This document shows positions 1-8,542 of a stretch of 64,000 bases of DNA, piece after piece. The DNA comes from Bacillus sp. FJAT-29790. GTDB taxonomy: Bacteria; Bacillota; Bacilli; Bacillales; Cytobacillaceae. The notes below the pieces were generated by a model. The model ran no database searches, was not told the DNA's origin, and saw nothing but the letters and a program-made list of their open reading frames with translations. Position 1 is the stretch's first letter, and each line of letters starts with the position of its first letter. The DNA lies in NCBI RefSeq assembly GCF_019039215.1, contig NZ_JAHNZZ010000001.1, positions 1,763,670-1,827,669 of the forward strand, written 5' to 3'. The position numbers and the translations under genes were made by a program.

Positions 1-98
1 AAATGCGATAGCATTTTCGAGGAGTCAAGTGCCCTCCGCTCCAATCAACTCAGTTGTTAATAATACTAAAAAATGCAGCAAAGTTTACGAAAACAGCC
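1..98 (-). mobile_element. MITE copy, subfamily A, cut by window start
   Basis: Only the inner part and one terminus are present. The terminus reads into GCAAAGTTTACGAAAACAGCC at 75-98, the inverted form of the family end GGCTGTTTTCG. The inner block (CCCTCCGCTCCAATCAACTC) matches the copies at 22821, 38037 and 62870. The left end and its target duplication lie outside the window. It sits just past the 3' end of splB. Confidence 0.8.
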
Positions 99-180
99 AA
101 AATAATAAAAGCTAATCGATTTGAAAGTTCGATTAGCTCATTATGATCATTTATATAGCAACTTTTTAAATTATATCCTA

Positions 181-1209
181 TTACGTGAAATATTCTAATT
201 TTGCATTCGGGAAGAACTTTTCCATATAAGCATAAAGATGATTTTTTATATCCTCCTCTTCTCCTTTTTGGTAAATGTATTTTCCGATACCATATTTCCC
301 CCATTTATACCTTCTTTTCTCTTCATCTAACTCTAATTTTGTCATGGGATAGTTTTTTTCGATGACTCTTTTGGCTGGCTTTGTAAAACGATGTTGAATA
401 AACTCAAACGTTAAATCCTTCCTCGCTTCAGGCAGCAATTCTGCATCCAAACGCTCAAACATTTGATAGTATCCATCCTCCCACCCTTCATGCAAATAAA
501 TGGGCGCTACTATAAATCCAAGTGGATACCCTGCTCTTGCAACTTTTCCTGCCGCCTCAATTCTTTTCTCTAAAGGAGAAGTACCTGGCTCAAAGTTCTT
601 AATCACGTAATCAGCGTTAACACTAAATCGAAATCTGGTTTTTCCGTTATGCTTGGCATCAAGCAAGTGATCAACGTGATGAAATTTCGTCACAAATCTC
701 AATTTTCCATACTCTGATTCTCCAAAATGTTCAATCGCTCGTTTTAACGTATGAGTCAAATGATCGATCCCAACAATATCGGATGTACAGGATGCTTCAA
801 ACCTTGTTAGCTCAGGTGCACGTTCCTCCATATATTTGTCGGCCGCTTCTAAAATCTCATCGACATTCACATATGTGCGGATGTACGGCTTACTCCCCAT
901 CGTCGTTTGTAAATAACAATAATGACAATGACCCATGCAGCCTGTCGCAAAAGGAATTGCATATTCTGCAGAAGGTTTTGAGGTATCGAATTTAAGTGTT
1001 TTTCTAATCCCGACTACTAGTGTAGACTTGGCAACCCGATATCTTTGAAAATCATTTTCCCCAGGAAGATTCCTTACTTGATTATGGGAAGTGGTATACC
1101 TGATTTCTACATCCATCTTTTTAAACTTTTCTAGTAACTCCCTTCCTAATGAGTAATCCAACGCATTGGGTTCAAAATAGACGAGCTTAGGTGTAAATGG
1201 CTGATTCAT
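181..1209 (-). CDS. splB: spore photoproduct lyase SplB
   Basis: Radical-SAM DNA repair enzyme that reverts the spore photoproduct (5-thyminyl-5,6-dihydrothymine) to two thymines during germination. The 342-residue product has the family's usual length. It carries the unusual CxxxCxxC iron-sulfur motif at Cys91, Cys95 and Cys98, and Cys141, which is the H-atom donor in the B. subtilis enzyme. The ATG is preceded by GAGGAGA and overlaps the splA stop by 4 nt, so the two are translationally coupled. Expression is expected in the forespore under sigma-G; I could not point to a convincing sigma-G promoter. Confidence 0.97.
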   Translation of the reverse strand: MNQPFTPKLVYFEPNALDYSLGRELLEKFKKMDVEIRYTTSHNQVRNLPGENDFQRYRVAKSTLVVGIRKTLKFDTSKPSAEYAIPFATGCMGHCHYCYLQTTMGSKPYIRTYVNVDEILEAADKYMEERAPELTRFEASCTSDIVGIDHLTHTLKRAIEHFGESEYGKLRFVTKFHHVDHLLDAKHNGKTRFRFSVNADYVIKNFEPGTSPLEKRIEAAGKVARAGYPLGFIVAPIYLHEGWEDGYYQMFERLDAELLPEARKDLTFEFIQHRFTKPAKRVIEKNYPMTKLELDEEKRRYKWGKYGIGKYIYQKGEEEDIKNHLYAYMEKFFPNAKLEYFT

Positions 1210-1469
1210 TCGAATGTCTCCTCTGAATCATTTCCGTAATAGTAATGGTAGGCTTGGTTAGCCTCTTCTGCTGTTGTATAAATAGCCATTTCACTTGATA
1301 ACGGATAATAATTTTCATACAAAAACAAAGCTAATTCGTTGGTATTCTCAGGGTTATTTACAACTGCTGCTGCCTGTATATTTGCTACATCCTGAGTATG
1401 CGGATTTCGGTAAAAAACATAGACAATATCTCCAGCATGATATGTTCCGTTTTCGTTATTCAGTTCCAT
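1206..1469 (-). CDS. splA: SplA, regulator of spore photoproduct lyase
   Basis: Small 87-residue protein directly upstream of and overlapping splB, as in B. subtilis, where SplA (about 79 residues) is a TRAP-like negative regulator of the operon. The hydrophobic N-terminal part (GDIVYVFYRNPHTQDVA) and acidic C-terminus fit that family. An AAAGGTGATGAA ribosome site precedes the ATG. The assignment rests on both the protein and the operon position. Confidence 0.92.
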   Translation of the reverse strand: MELNNENGTYHAGDIVYVFYRNPHTQDVANIQAAAVVNNPENTNELALFLYENYYPLSSEMAIYTTAEEANQAYHYYYGNDSEETFE

Positions 1470-1681
1470 TTCATCACCTTTTCTATTCTTTAAAATCCAC
1501 TAGGTAAGTAACTTATTAATAGAATTGTGCCTTTATTTCCTAAAATTATGTTTTCTTGATTATGGAAAAGGATGAAATACGGAAAACTAAAGTTTATATA
1601 CAAGAATATTCGTTTAAATATTTACATTTGGCTCATAATATCATTGATGAACATAATTTTTAGAAAGAGAGTGAATGATAA

Positions 1682-2047
1682 ATGGAATTTGAAGCTAGAA
1701 ACTCTACTGAAGCCGCACTTATTAAATATAAAGAAGGACTGGGCATGTTTACCGAAAAAATGCCTGAATTTTCAAGGCAATTTAATTCTTTTACTGAAGA
1801 GTGTTTTAAAGAAGGTGTTTTATCTCAAAAAGTAAAACAATTAATCGCATTAGGCATCAGTCTACATGCCCAGGACGAGTATTGTATCATCTATCATACA
1901 AAAGGGTGTCTTGATCAAGGTTGCTCAGAACAAGAAATTCTTGAAGCTGTAGGTGTGACTGCCGCATTTGGCGGTGGGGCATCTATGAGCCAGGGAGTTA
2001 CACTTGTTCAAGAATGCATTCAGGAATTAAATCAATTGAAACAATAA
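1682..2047 (+). CDS. carboxymuconolactone decarboxylase family protein (AhpD-like)
   Basis: A 121-residue all-helical protein of the CMD/AhpD superfamily, close in size to B. subtilis YurZ. The family core is visible: [12 protein letters not shown], then a Cys at the start of [10 protein letters not shown] in place of the AhpD CxxC (giving a C-x3-H pattern), then [18 protein letters not shown]. With a single Cys at that site, peroxidase activity like AhpD is uncertain; a redox or small-molecule role is inferred. It stands alone, with a weak GAGAGTG ribosome site and no partner gene. Confidence 0.82.
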   Translation: MEFEARNSTEAALIKYKEGLGMFTEKMPEFSRQFNSFTEECFKEGVLSQKVKQLIALGISLHAQDEYCIIYHTKGCLDQGCSEQEILEAVGVTAAFGGGASMSQGVTLVQECIQELNQLKQ

Positions 2048-2216
2048 ACGAGTTTTAAGCATTTTATTATGGATGAAATTGATATAGTAGTTTTGTTAAT
2101 GGATGATATATGGTTTCGTGCTTTTTTTTTCACTTTGATTTGATCTAATATATCCCTTTTATATTAATGATTTTTCAACATATTTATTGTCTTTTCAACA
2201 TTTACTCTTTATTTTT

Positions 2217-2428
2217 GGCTGTTTTCGTAAACTTTGTTGCTATTTAATCAACTAGAAGTGTAGTGGATTTCCGTCTCAGGATGCTTAGCGAACCAAGGGG
2301 CGGGCGGTGAGCATCCTCAAGCTTTAAGCCTGTGGTGTCTCACCAGTCTCGCAGGAGTCTCGCACCTTCCGCTCCAATCAACTTCAGTCAAAACCTATTT
2401 AAAAACAACAATCATTTAGAAAACAGCC
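2217..2428. mobile_element. MITE copy, subfamily B, with perfect 8-bp target duplication
   Basis: Begins GGCTGTTTTCG and ends TTTAGAAAACAGCC, the inverted terminal repeats of the family. It is flanked on both sides by TTATTTTT (2209-2216 and 2429-2436), a perfect 8-bp direct repeat. The interior (GATTTCCG ... GGATGCT ... GAGCATCC ... CTCCAATCAAC) is subfamily B, shared with the copies at 24304 and 45634. There is no coding capacity. It fills most of the 450-bp gap between the CMD-like gene and the YugN-like gene. Confidence 0.88.
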
Positions 2429-2501
2429 TTATTTTTTATGTATCTTTACCCATTTTTTTGAAAATAATAGTATTAAATATTCTTATTAGAGGTGAATTAT
2501 T

Positions 2502-2930
2502 ATGATCAAATTAAACTCAGTAATTAAAGGAAAAAGGGCCCATTTTGGTATTGTTCGAAAGATGTTTCTGTCCCATGGGTGTAGTTTTTGCAGTAATTTT
2601 GAATATGATCAAGGTAAATTTGATGCAGTTTTATGGAGGGAAGGTGGGGAAACCATCTATTTAAGAATCCCTTTTAACGTTTTGGATGGGGCCTTGGATC
2701 ATTCTAATGCCTATATTGAGTTTGGAACACCTTATGTTATTAAACATGTTGTAAATACTGGTTTAGATTATGATGAAAACTCATTACTAACCGCTACTAC
2801 AGGACTTAGTCAATTTCAAGAGCCCTTGGATAAAGACGGATTTATAAGAGATAAAAGCAGATGGGAAAAAGCAGGTGAAGAAACGGTAGAACAAGTATTA
2901 AATTCCATGAATAATTTATTAAGCTCCTGA
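2502..2930 (+). CDS. YugN-like family protein
   Basis: A 142-residue soluble protein matching the YugN-like family of bacilli. The family landmarks are visible: a hydrophobic start, NFEYDQGKFDAVLW, YLRIPFNVLDGALD and GTPYVIKHVVNTGLDYD. Function is unknown. It has a good GAGGTGAATT ribosome site, its own terminator at 2963-3005, and no operon partner. The upstream promoter region lies close to the inserted MITE. Confidence 0.8.
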   Translation: MIKLNSVIKGKRAHFGIVRKMFLSHGCSFCSNFEYDQGKFDAVLWREGGETIYLRIPFNVLDGALDHSNAYIEFGTPYVIKHVVNTGLDYDENSLLTATTGLSQFQEPLDKDGFIRDKSRWEKAGEETVEQVLNSMNNLLSS

Positions 2931-2962
2931 TCTCACTGATTTTGCAATGAAACGAAAACATG

Positions 2963-3005
2963 AAAACGCTCGAATAATAAAATGTTTATTCAAGCGTTTT
3001 TAATT
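2963..3005 (+). terminator. terminator of the YugN-like gene
   Basis: AAACGCTCGAATAA pairs with TTATTCAAGCGTTT across a short loop, followed by TTTTAATTTT, 33 nt after the stop codon. Confidence 0.8.
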
Positions 3006-3122
3006 TTCAGATCCTCTCTTGCCAGCATCCACTAACGGATAACCCTTTTCCTATGTAGCAGTTCTTCGTCATTTCCCCCCAAGGAAATGCTAGATATTGA
3101 CTCCAAAAAGATATTTACCTAA

Positions 3123-3173
3123 TTATCCTGTAAAAAAAGAATTGAATGTATGTACTATGTTTTTTGCTTTCAT
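3123..3173 (-). other. possible 16-codon reading frame or gene remnant
   Basis: Twenty bases after the stress-protein stop, a strong ribosome site (AAAGGAGTGATTTATA) leads to an ATG that opens only 16 codons (MKAKNIVHTFNSFFTG). Past the stop, the same frame stays open for about nine more codons. It may be a truncated second gene of the operon rather than a functional peptide. Nothing recognisable is encoded. Confidence 0.3.
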
Positions 3174-3193
3174 TATAAATCACTCCTTTATTG

Positions 3194-3616
3194 TTAGAAA
3201 TAAAGCTCTTGTGGTGGTTCACCTTGATTGTTTAAAATACGGACAGTTTCAGGTTGGATTTGTAGAAATACATAGTTTGGATCTTCAGGACCATCGAACC
3301 ATTTGTTAAATGATTCATCCCAGAATTTCACTTTCAAATCTTGCGACTTATTAATTGTAGATGTTCCAGAAATTTCAACATAGGTATCGCTTTGCCCTTT
3401 TTCTTCATAACCTAACAGTACTGAAACGAATGGATTTTTTTCTATTTCAACTATTTTTTCAGTATCCATTTTCGTTGGTGAATACAATGTTAAGTCCTCA
3501 TTATAAAATGTCATATACCGTGAATGAGGCTTGTTATTTTCAACGGTTGAAAGGACGCCCATCCTATGATCAGAGATAATTTTCATAACTTGCTTTTTTA
3601 AATCTTGCTGGCTCAT
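3194..3616 (-). CDS. general stress protein 26-like flavin-binding protein (PPOX fold)
   Basis: A 140-residue protein of the pyridoxamine 5'-phosphate oxidase-like split-barrel family, close to B. subtilis YdaG (general stress protein 26). Characteristic stretches are MGVLSTVENNKPHSRYMTFY, LTLYSPTKMDTEKIVEIEKNP and YVEISGTSTI. It is likely an FMN- or F420-type cofactor binder with a stress role. The ATG has a strong AAAGGAGTG site. I looked for a sigma-B promoter (GTTTAA/GGGTAT) and found only the -35-like half. Confidence 0.85.
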   Translation of the reverse strand: MSQQDLKKQVMKIISDHRMGVLSTVENNKPHSRYMTFYNEDLTLYSPTKMDTEKIVEIEKNPFVSVLLGYEEKGQSDTYVEISGTSTINKSQDLKVKFWDESFNKWFDGPEDPNYVFLQIQPETVRILNNQGEPPQELYF

Positions 3617-3905
3617 TGATTTTCACTCCTTTACTATGTTACTGTGCCTCTTATTCTTGAAATTAAACCTTCCAGTTCTTTGTATTTTCTTGTAGGTGCG
3701 AGTCAAAAAAAACATATGTACAACTAAAGCAATGGTTAGTCTTTCCTTTTAGGCAGATAATAAAATAAATAAAATAGAGGAGTGACAACACAAAAAAGAA
3801 TAATTAACATCAGTTGAGATTGGTTTATGATGAGGTTTTGTTAAAGCTTTAAATCATGTAATTTTACTTTTCGGTAATACAAAACTGTATTTAGAAGGTG
3901 ATTTT

Positions 3906-4193
3906 TTGAAAATTTTGTTGGTCCTAACAAGTATAATATTCCCTTTAAGTATGTTCATCTTACAGAAATTCCGGGTGAAGTTTCGTTTTATTTTTAATAT
4001 TGGTGCAATCATCTCGATACTCATTTTTGGAAATATCGCTTCTCTATCTATTCTTGAAATTATTAATAATAGAACCGTATTTATGACAAATATCCATGCT
4101 CTTTTCTTAGACCCCATTTTCTTAACTACCGGAGCCTACTTAGGTGTATATATACTTTATCAATTATTGGTAGTCACTTTAGATCAAAAATAA
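3906..4193 (+). CDS. small membrane protein, unknown function
   Basis: A 95-residue hydrophobic protein with three likely membrane spans (about residues 2-19, 28-52 and 66-90). The start is TTG, placed 5-6 nt after AGAAGGTGA; no ATG lies in a better position. I do not recognise the family. It heads a run of three small membrane-protein genes in the same direction but is separated from the next by about 100 nt. Confidence 0.6.
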   Translation: MKILLVLTSIIFPLSMFILQKFRVKFRFIFNIGAIISILIFGNIASLSILEIINNRTVFMTNIHALFLDPIFLTTGAYLGVYILYQLLVVTLDQK

Positions 4194-4295
4194 AATGCTA
4201 CATTGAGCATTCATTACATATTTTTTTGGTATTAAACCAACATTAAATCCTAAAGATAAGAATGAATCTTAGCAACTAACGGGAGGGCTGTTTTT

Positions 4296-4472
4296 ATGGA
4301 GAACGTACGAGAAGGATTAATCCCCGCAGTACTCGGAACAGTAGTAACATCCACTGGGATCGCACTACGGAACAATAAAAACATTAAACCGTTGATCACA
4401 GGTTCGGTTATAGGCTTTGGATTGGCCCATGTTGTATTAGGGGCTATCGATTTAGTCGAACATCGTCGCTAA
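4296..4472 (+). CDS. 58-residue membrane protein, unknown function
   Basis: Opens with MENVREGLIPAV and has two hydrophobic segments (about residues 8-23 and 33-52) joined by a basic loop (RNNKNIK), ending in EHRR. A clear GGGAGGG ribosome site lies 6 nt before the ATG. The two-span hairpin layout and small size suggest an integral membrane peptide. I cannot name a family. It lies 77 nt upstream of the DUF378 gene and may share its transcript. Confidence 0.65.
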   Translation: MENVREGLIPAVLGTVVTSTGIALRNNKNIKPLITGSVIGFGLAHVVLGAIDLVEHRR

Positions 4473-4549
4473 AGATTCAGGTAGGAAGGATGTAGATCCT
4501 TCCTGTACATAGTTTCACAAAAAATTAAGGATAAAGGAGTGTTATACCC

Positions 4550-4888
4550 ATGAAAATCATAAATCGGATTGCCCTAGCTCTAACTATAATTGGTGCTATT
4601 AACTGGGGACTAATTGGTTTTTTTAAATTTGATTTAGTAGGAGCAATATTTGGTGGACAAGGTGCCTTTTTGTCAAGAGTGATTTTTGGTATTGTTGGGC
4701 TAAGTGGACTGGCTTGCGTAGCGCTTTTGTTTGAACCGATGAGAAATGTCGATCAAGACATTAATCGACAAAGCTTTGGAAAACCTAATTATGGCACTGA
4801 ATTTGGGGAAGAAACAGACGTATCAAATTTAAATAGACCTTCTAGACAAGTTTATGAACAAAACCAAAATCCTTCAGATAAGGAATAA
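4550..4888 (+). CDS. DUF378 family membrane protein (YuzA-like)
   Basis: Residues 1-65 are the DUF378 module: IINRIALALTIIGAINWG, then DLVGAIFGG and a second membrane span ending LLFEP. The product is 112 residues, longer than the roughly 80 of YuzA. The excess is a hydrophilic, Asn/Gln/Glu-rich tail (residues 66-112), predicted disordered. Function unknown. The ribosome site is AAAGGAGTG. A strong terminator follows. Confidence 0.85.
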   Translation: MKIINRIALALTIIGAINWGLIGFFKFDLVGAIFGGQGAFLSRVIFGIVGLSGLACVALLFEPMRNVDQDINRQSFGKPNYGTEFGEETDVSNLNRPSRQVYEQNQNPSDKE

Positions 4889-4898
4889 TAACCTGTTT

Positions 4899-4936
4899 TT
4901 TCAAAGCCATGCATTCAGCATGGCTTTGAAATTTCT
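4899..4936 (+). terminator. terminator after the DUF378 gene
   Basis: TTTCAAAGCCATGC pairs perfectly with GCATGGCTTTGAAA over a 5-nt loop, followed by TTTCTTCT. Confidence 0.85.
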
Positions 4937-5037
4937 TCTGAATCTAACAAGTATCTAATGCTCGACGGATAAGATTATTCGCTAGATTTACGTCCCCTTT
5001 AAGCAATGGAATAATACTTTAAATTACTATTGCTTCA

Positions 5038-5199
5038 TTAATTTCTTAAGCCATTCCAATAAAAGTCAACAATTTGTTTGGCCATCTCATCCATTAAGGG
5101 GAAAATAGGTTGTTGGTTTGCATCTTTATAATTTCCAACTGATAGCATAGCTACAAATGCATGAGTTCCTAATCTCCGATGTGTTACATTAGGTGAGGA
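5038..5199 (-). pseudogene. C-terminal remnant of a TetR-family regulator
   Basis: An open stretch of about 53 codons without a start ends in DEMAKQIVDFYWNGLRN and a stop, which resembles the C-terminus of TetR-type regulators. The DNA-binding N-terminal half, which would lie to the right, is absent: 13 nt further on begins the C-terminal piece of an MMPL transporter in the opposite direction. This is what a deletion across a divergent tetR/mmpL pair would leave. Confidence 0.6.
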
Positions 5200-5212
5200 T
5201 TATAATATTTTT

Positions 5213-5524
5213 ATGGTTTCGAAAATATGGAAGAATAAACGAACACAAAGTCATCTTAATGCTGTCGCCAACGGAGTGATTCAAACCGGAAGTGTGATTA
5301 CATCAGCAGGCCTAATCTTAGCAGGAACATTTGCTGTTTTAGCTACCCTACCAATTCAAGTGCTTGTTCAATTTGGTATTGTTACAGCAATAGGTGTGCT
5401 ACTAGATACATTTATCGTCCGTCCACTTCTGGTGCCCGCGATTACTACCGTTCTTGGTCGATTCGCTTTTTGGCCTGGTAAACTGTGGAAGAAGGACACC
5501 TTATCACAAAAATCAAATGCCTAA
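5213..5524 (+). pseudogene. C-terminal remnant of an MMPL/RND-type transporter
   Basis: The 103 residues match only the end of MMPL-family transporters (YdfJ-like, usually about 700 residues): SVITSAGLILAGTFAVLATLP, GIVTAIGVLLDTFIVRPLLVPA and the terminal GRFAFWPGKLW. Two or three C-terminal membrane spans remain. There is no ribosome site before the first ATG, and the roughly 600 N-terminal residues are missing. It abuts the TetR remnant and is followed by a terminator, which supports a decayed gene. Confidence 0.8.
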
Positions 5525-5557
5525 AATTACAAGGAATAAATCGATAGCACATAAATA

Positions 5558-5584
5558 CCGAGGATGGTAATCTATCCTCGGTTA
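5558..5584 (+). terminator. terminator of the former MMPL gene
   Basis: CCGAGGAT pairs with ATCCTCGG over an 8-nt loop, followed by TTAATTAATT. Confidence 0.65.
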
Positions 5585-5679
5585 ATTAATTAAATTACAA
5601 ACAAATAACACACTTTGATTTCTTTTTTTAGGTATACCGAAATTACAAATACCAAGATGAAAACTTTAATTATAACCTA

Positions 5680-6627
5680 TTACTTTTTTGTTTCTCCTTC
5701 TGGTCCTTGTGACACTTCTTCTTTTGTCTTTTTCGCTTTTGTTTCATAAGCAGCATCATCAGGTGCATCCTCATTTGGCCAGTCGTTTTCTTTGCCAGGG
5801 AAGTCCGGCCTATCGTGGGATAAAATATAAGCTGCAAGATCTGCTGCCTGCTGATCTGTCAATTCACCTTGCTTAATCCCACCAACTTCTCCTAATGGCA
5901 TATTCCGCTTTATATATCCCGCCGCTGTTCCCATACGTGCCATCCCAGCACCAATATTAAAAGAGTCTGCTCCCCAAAGAGCAGGACCAGTTGTGGCACC
6001 CGTACCCGCACCATTCTCCCCATGGCACGCCATACAAGATTGCTTGTAAAGCGCCTCGCCGTTTGCGATATTTGCTTCTGGCAGGTTTTCGATTAAATTT
6101 TTTGTGATCCAAGTCCTGTTTTATATTCTTGTTGGAACATCTTTTGAGATATATGAGAGATATGAAACCATTGCTCGCATCTCATCGCTGTTAATCGGAA
6201 GCGGCTTGCCGTTCAAACTCCGCCTCATACAGCCGTTGATCCTATCTTCAATGGTAACTACTCGCCCCCCCCCCCGAGCATTGTATTGCGGATATACTGC
6301 CGACACCCCAACAAAGCTTGAACTTAAATCTAGACCGGCATCTCCATGACAGCTTGAACATGAAAGTTGATTACCAACATAATCATTTAAAAGCACATGC
6401 GTATTGTTCATTAGTCCATAGCCTTGTTTAACCGATTTGCTAAATTGGTCGGTTTTGTCTTTTATACTTTCCATATCAGGAGGTTTAAATCCGATATTTT
6501 CTTCCTGTTTGTTTCCTTGGGCGTCTTTTGTCTCCATTTGTTTTCCATTCGTATTACAAGCTGCCAAAAAGGATAAGATGATAATAAACATAAAAGCAAA
6601 TAATTTCCACCTTCTCGTTAATCCCAT
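5680..6627 (-). pseudogene. TsdA-like diheme cytochrome c lipoprotein interrupted by one in-frame stop
   Basis: Starts with a lipoprotein signal (lipobox LAAC, Cys24). The first cytochrome domain has CSSCH, then INGCMRRSLNGKPLP and MRAMVSYLSY, typical of thiosulfate dehydrogenase/tetrathionate reductase TsdA. A TAA at 6121-6123 stops translation after 168 residues. The same frame then continues without a break through NLIENLPEANIANGEALY and the second heme motif CMACH at about 6029-6043, to a stop at 5680. A restored gene would encode about 315 residues. One C-to-T change (CAA to TAA) would explain it. An 11-C homopolymer (6265-6275) also lies inside the gene. Confidence 0.8.
6265..6275. repeat. 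11-bp C homopolymer inside the cytochrome gene
   Basis: A run of 11 C (G on the coding strand) encodes GGG within ARGGGRVVT. It is the longest C/G run I noticed in a low-GC window. Such tracts slip during replication and are also prone to sequencing error. Confidence 0.85.
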
Positions 6628-6717
6628 GGCAAAAAAAATTTACTTCTAATACAAATTCTTCATTCCCCTTACTAGACTTTTCTATATTTAAAATTTCCAT
6701 TGGTATATTTTCCCTGT

Positions 6718-7755
6718 CTAATTTTTAAGTAGTTCAACCTCTCCTATACCCTCAACAATTAATTTCAGCTTTTTAGCATTGTTATAAGAAGTGATCGGGA
6801 AGTTTGTTGAAATAATTGTTTCATTCTTTCTTTCACTCATATTAAAGCCCCCTGGACGATATTCATTGCCTTCTTCATCTATGATTTTCATTGTATGTGA
6901 GAATGGACTTTCATTCTCAAATAATTCACGCACGGAAAATGTTAGATTTAATGATGTTGGACTTGCCTTGGCGGAAGAAACTTGAATGACAGACAATGGA
7001 TCATCCATTGCATATTCAATGATTGAAATCGATTTGCTTATGTCCTGATTGGCTACCGGCAAATCCCATTTTCCATCGATTTTCTTGAATGCCTTCGTTT
7101 CGTAAAAAACATTGATACTTTCTATTTCTACTACAGCATCTTGTAAAAGAGGAATGTCCCCTTTATTGGAATCAACCACAACATCATATTGAGCAATCCC
7201 CATTTTTATATCTAATTTCGGATTTTCATCTATGAGGCCAGATATGTATCCACCGTTTCCTTTCAATGATTTTGTATCTGGAATAAATTCTACAATGTAT
7301 TCACCATCACCATTTTTCAGACGATAATCCATTGAAACTCGTATCACATCTTTCTTAAGGATCGTGCGGTCTTCAAATTCTAACTGAAAACTCATTCCCA
7401 ATTTATTTGCATCTGCAAAATGTCGTTTTAGTGTTACTTTTATATTCTGATCGGTAGCCGTGCTATTACTTTCTTGTGTGAACCCTTCCGTTACGGCACG
7501 TTCTATGCCTTGATCACCAAAGTTTAAGAAATCATTTATACTGGCGATGACATTTTGGTTAGTGAGGACAACACCAGTTACGATTAGTCCACAAGCAGGC
7601 ATAGCTACTCTCTTCCAAATAAAATTGTGTTTCTTCTTTTTCGATCGTGCTCGAACCATATCATATGATAGATCTAAAGATTGTCTTACTTTAGCAGGCA
7701 TCTCTTTCTTTTCATTCATAATCTGATCAAATTCTTTATCGAAGTTATTTTTCAT
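6718..7755 (-). CDS. DUF4179-type anti-sigma factor, pair 1
   Basis: Membrane protein of 345 residues: a cytoplasmic N-terminal helix region (1-45), one membrane span (about 48-66), and a large extracytoplasmic part beginning with the DUF4179 module (IKVTLKRHFADANKLGMSFQLEF). It overlaps the upstream ECF sigma gene by 11 nt, the standard sigma/anti-sigma arrangement. The ATG is preferred over an upstream TTG because GAGGGAGTG sits 7-8 nt before it. The role as membrane-bound anti-sigma is inferred from family and gene order; the signal sensed is unknown. Confidence 0.82.
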   Translation of the reverse strand: MKNNFDKEFDQIMNEKKEMPAKVRQSLDLSYDMVRARSKKKKHNFIWKRVAMPACGLIVTGVVLTNQNVIASINDFLNFGDQGIERAVTEGFTQESNSTATDQNIKVTLKRHFADANKLGMSFQLEFEDRTILKKDVIRVSMDYRLKNGDGEYIVEFIPDTKSLKGNGGYISGLIDENPKLDIKMGIAQYDVVVDSNKGDIPLLQDAVVEIESINVFYETKAFKKIDGKWDLPVANQDISKSISIIEYAMDDPLSVIQVSSAKASPTSLNLTFSVRELFENESPFSHTMKIIDEEGNEYRPGGFNMSERKNETIISTNFPITSYNNAKKLKLIVEGIGEVELLKN

Positions 7756-8275
7756 ATCCAATCACTCCCTCACTTTTGTAATAATTATTTCTTAATATCG
7801 ACTTGCCTCTGGAGAGTCTTGATTTAATCGTACCTTCTGGCTCCTTTAAAAATTTACTCATTTCCCTAATGTTCAATCCGACAATATAGTATAAGATGAA
7901 AGCTAATTTATAATCTTTATTTAAACTGTTTAGCGCATCCTCTAACTCTATATTTTGAAAATCATCTTTACTTTGTATTGGGAGTAAATACACATCAACC
8001 GTCGAATAATTCTTATTCTTGTTGAGTAAGCTGTTGCATTTATTAATTAATATTTTACAAATCCATGTGTTGAAGTACTCATCACTTTTCAAGGTATGTA
8101 ATTTTTCATAAGCTGAGATAATAGATTCCTGCATAACATCAGCCACATCTTCATCATTGTCTAATAATCTGCTAGCTGTCCTGTACAATACATCTTCATA
8201 TTGCTTTACGAGAGAAACAAAAGCTTCTCCATCTCCCTTTTTCGCCTTTTTGACCAAGGCTTTTAATGATCCCAT
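7745..8275 (-). CDS. ECF RNA polymerase sigma factor, pair 1
   Basis: A 176-residue group-4 sigma factor. Region 2 is residues 20-85 (LVKQYEDVLYRTASRLL, DVADVMQESIISAYEKL, FNTWICKILINKC). Region 4 is about 115-170 (DYKLAFILYYIVGLNIREMSKF, EGTIKSRLSRGKSILR). The ribosome site is GAGGAGGTG. It is coupled to the DUF4179 gene downstream, its presumed membrane inhibitor. Confidence 0.93.
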   Translation of the reverse strand: MGSLKALVKKAKKGDGEAFVSLVKQYEDVLYRTASRLLDNDEDVADVMQESIISAYEKLHTLKSDEYFNTWICKILINKCNSLLNKNKNYSTVDVYLLPIQSKDDFQNIELEDALNSLNKDYKLAFILYYIVGLNIREMSKFLKEPEGTIKSRLSRGKSILRNNYYKSEGVIGYEK

Positions 8276-8320
8276 TTAGACACCTCCTCGCTCGTTTTTT
8301 ATTTGTTTTTCAATAGATTA

Positions 8321-8347
8321 GATACGGGAAGATATCAATTAGTTGCA
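8321..8347 (-). promoter_or_regulatory. possible ECF-type promoter of sigma/anti-sigma pair 1
   Basis: On the minus strand TGCAAC (8342-8347) is followed after 15 nt by CGTATC (8321-8326), resembling the ECF pattern TGAAAC/CGTC. It is placed about 45 nt before the sigma start codon. Weak match. Confidence 0.35.
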
Positions 8348-8542
8348 TTATATTAAAATAATTGTCTAAATCTTTTAAGCTGGCCATTTCAAAAAGGAAT
8401 ATATTTTGTTTAGCGATCTTCCTTCAGATCTCTATGATAGACTAATTAAATTATCTTTTTATTGAAAATGTGAGAAAAAATCAAATTCGTTTCGTTTTAT
8501 AAGGTGTAAAAGCTTTTACAAAAAAATAAGGAGATCATTAAC

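Noticed and set aside
3617-3700. Sigma-B promoter of the stress protein gene
   Set aside because: A GTTTAA is present on the minus strand, but no GGGTAT-like hexamer follows at 12-15 nt.
4980-5008. Short minus-strand frame ending NNLIRRALDTC before the TetR remnant
   Set aside because: Only about 24 codons, no start and no family recognised; too short to call a gene fragment.
8460-8542. ECF promoter for sigma pair 2
   Set aside because: TGAAAA and CGTTTC occur but 19 nt apart, outside the usual 15-17 nt spacing.
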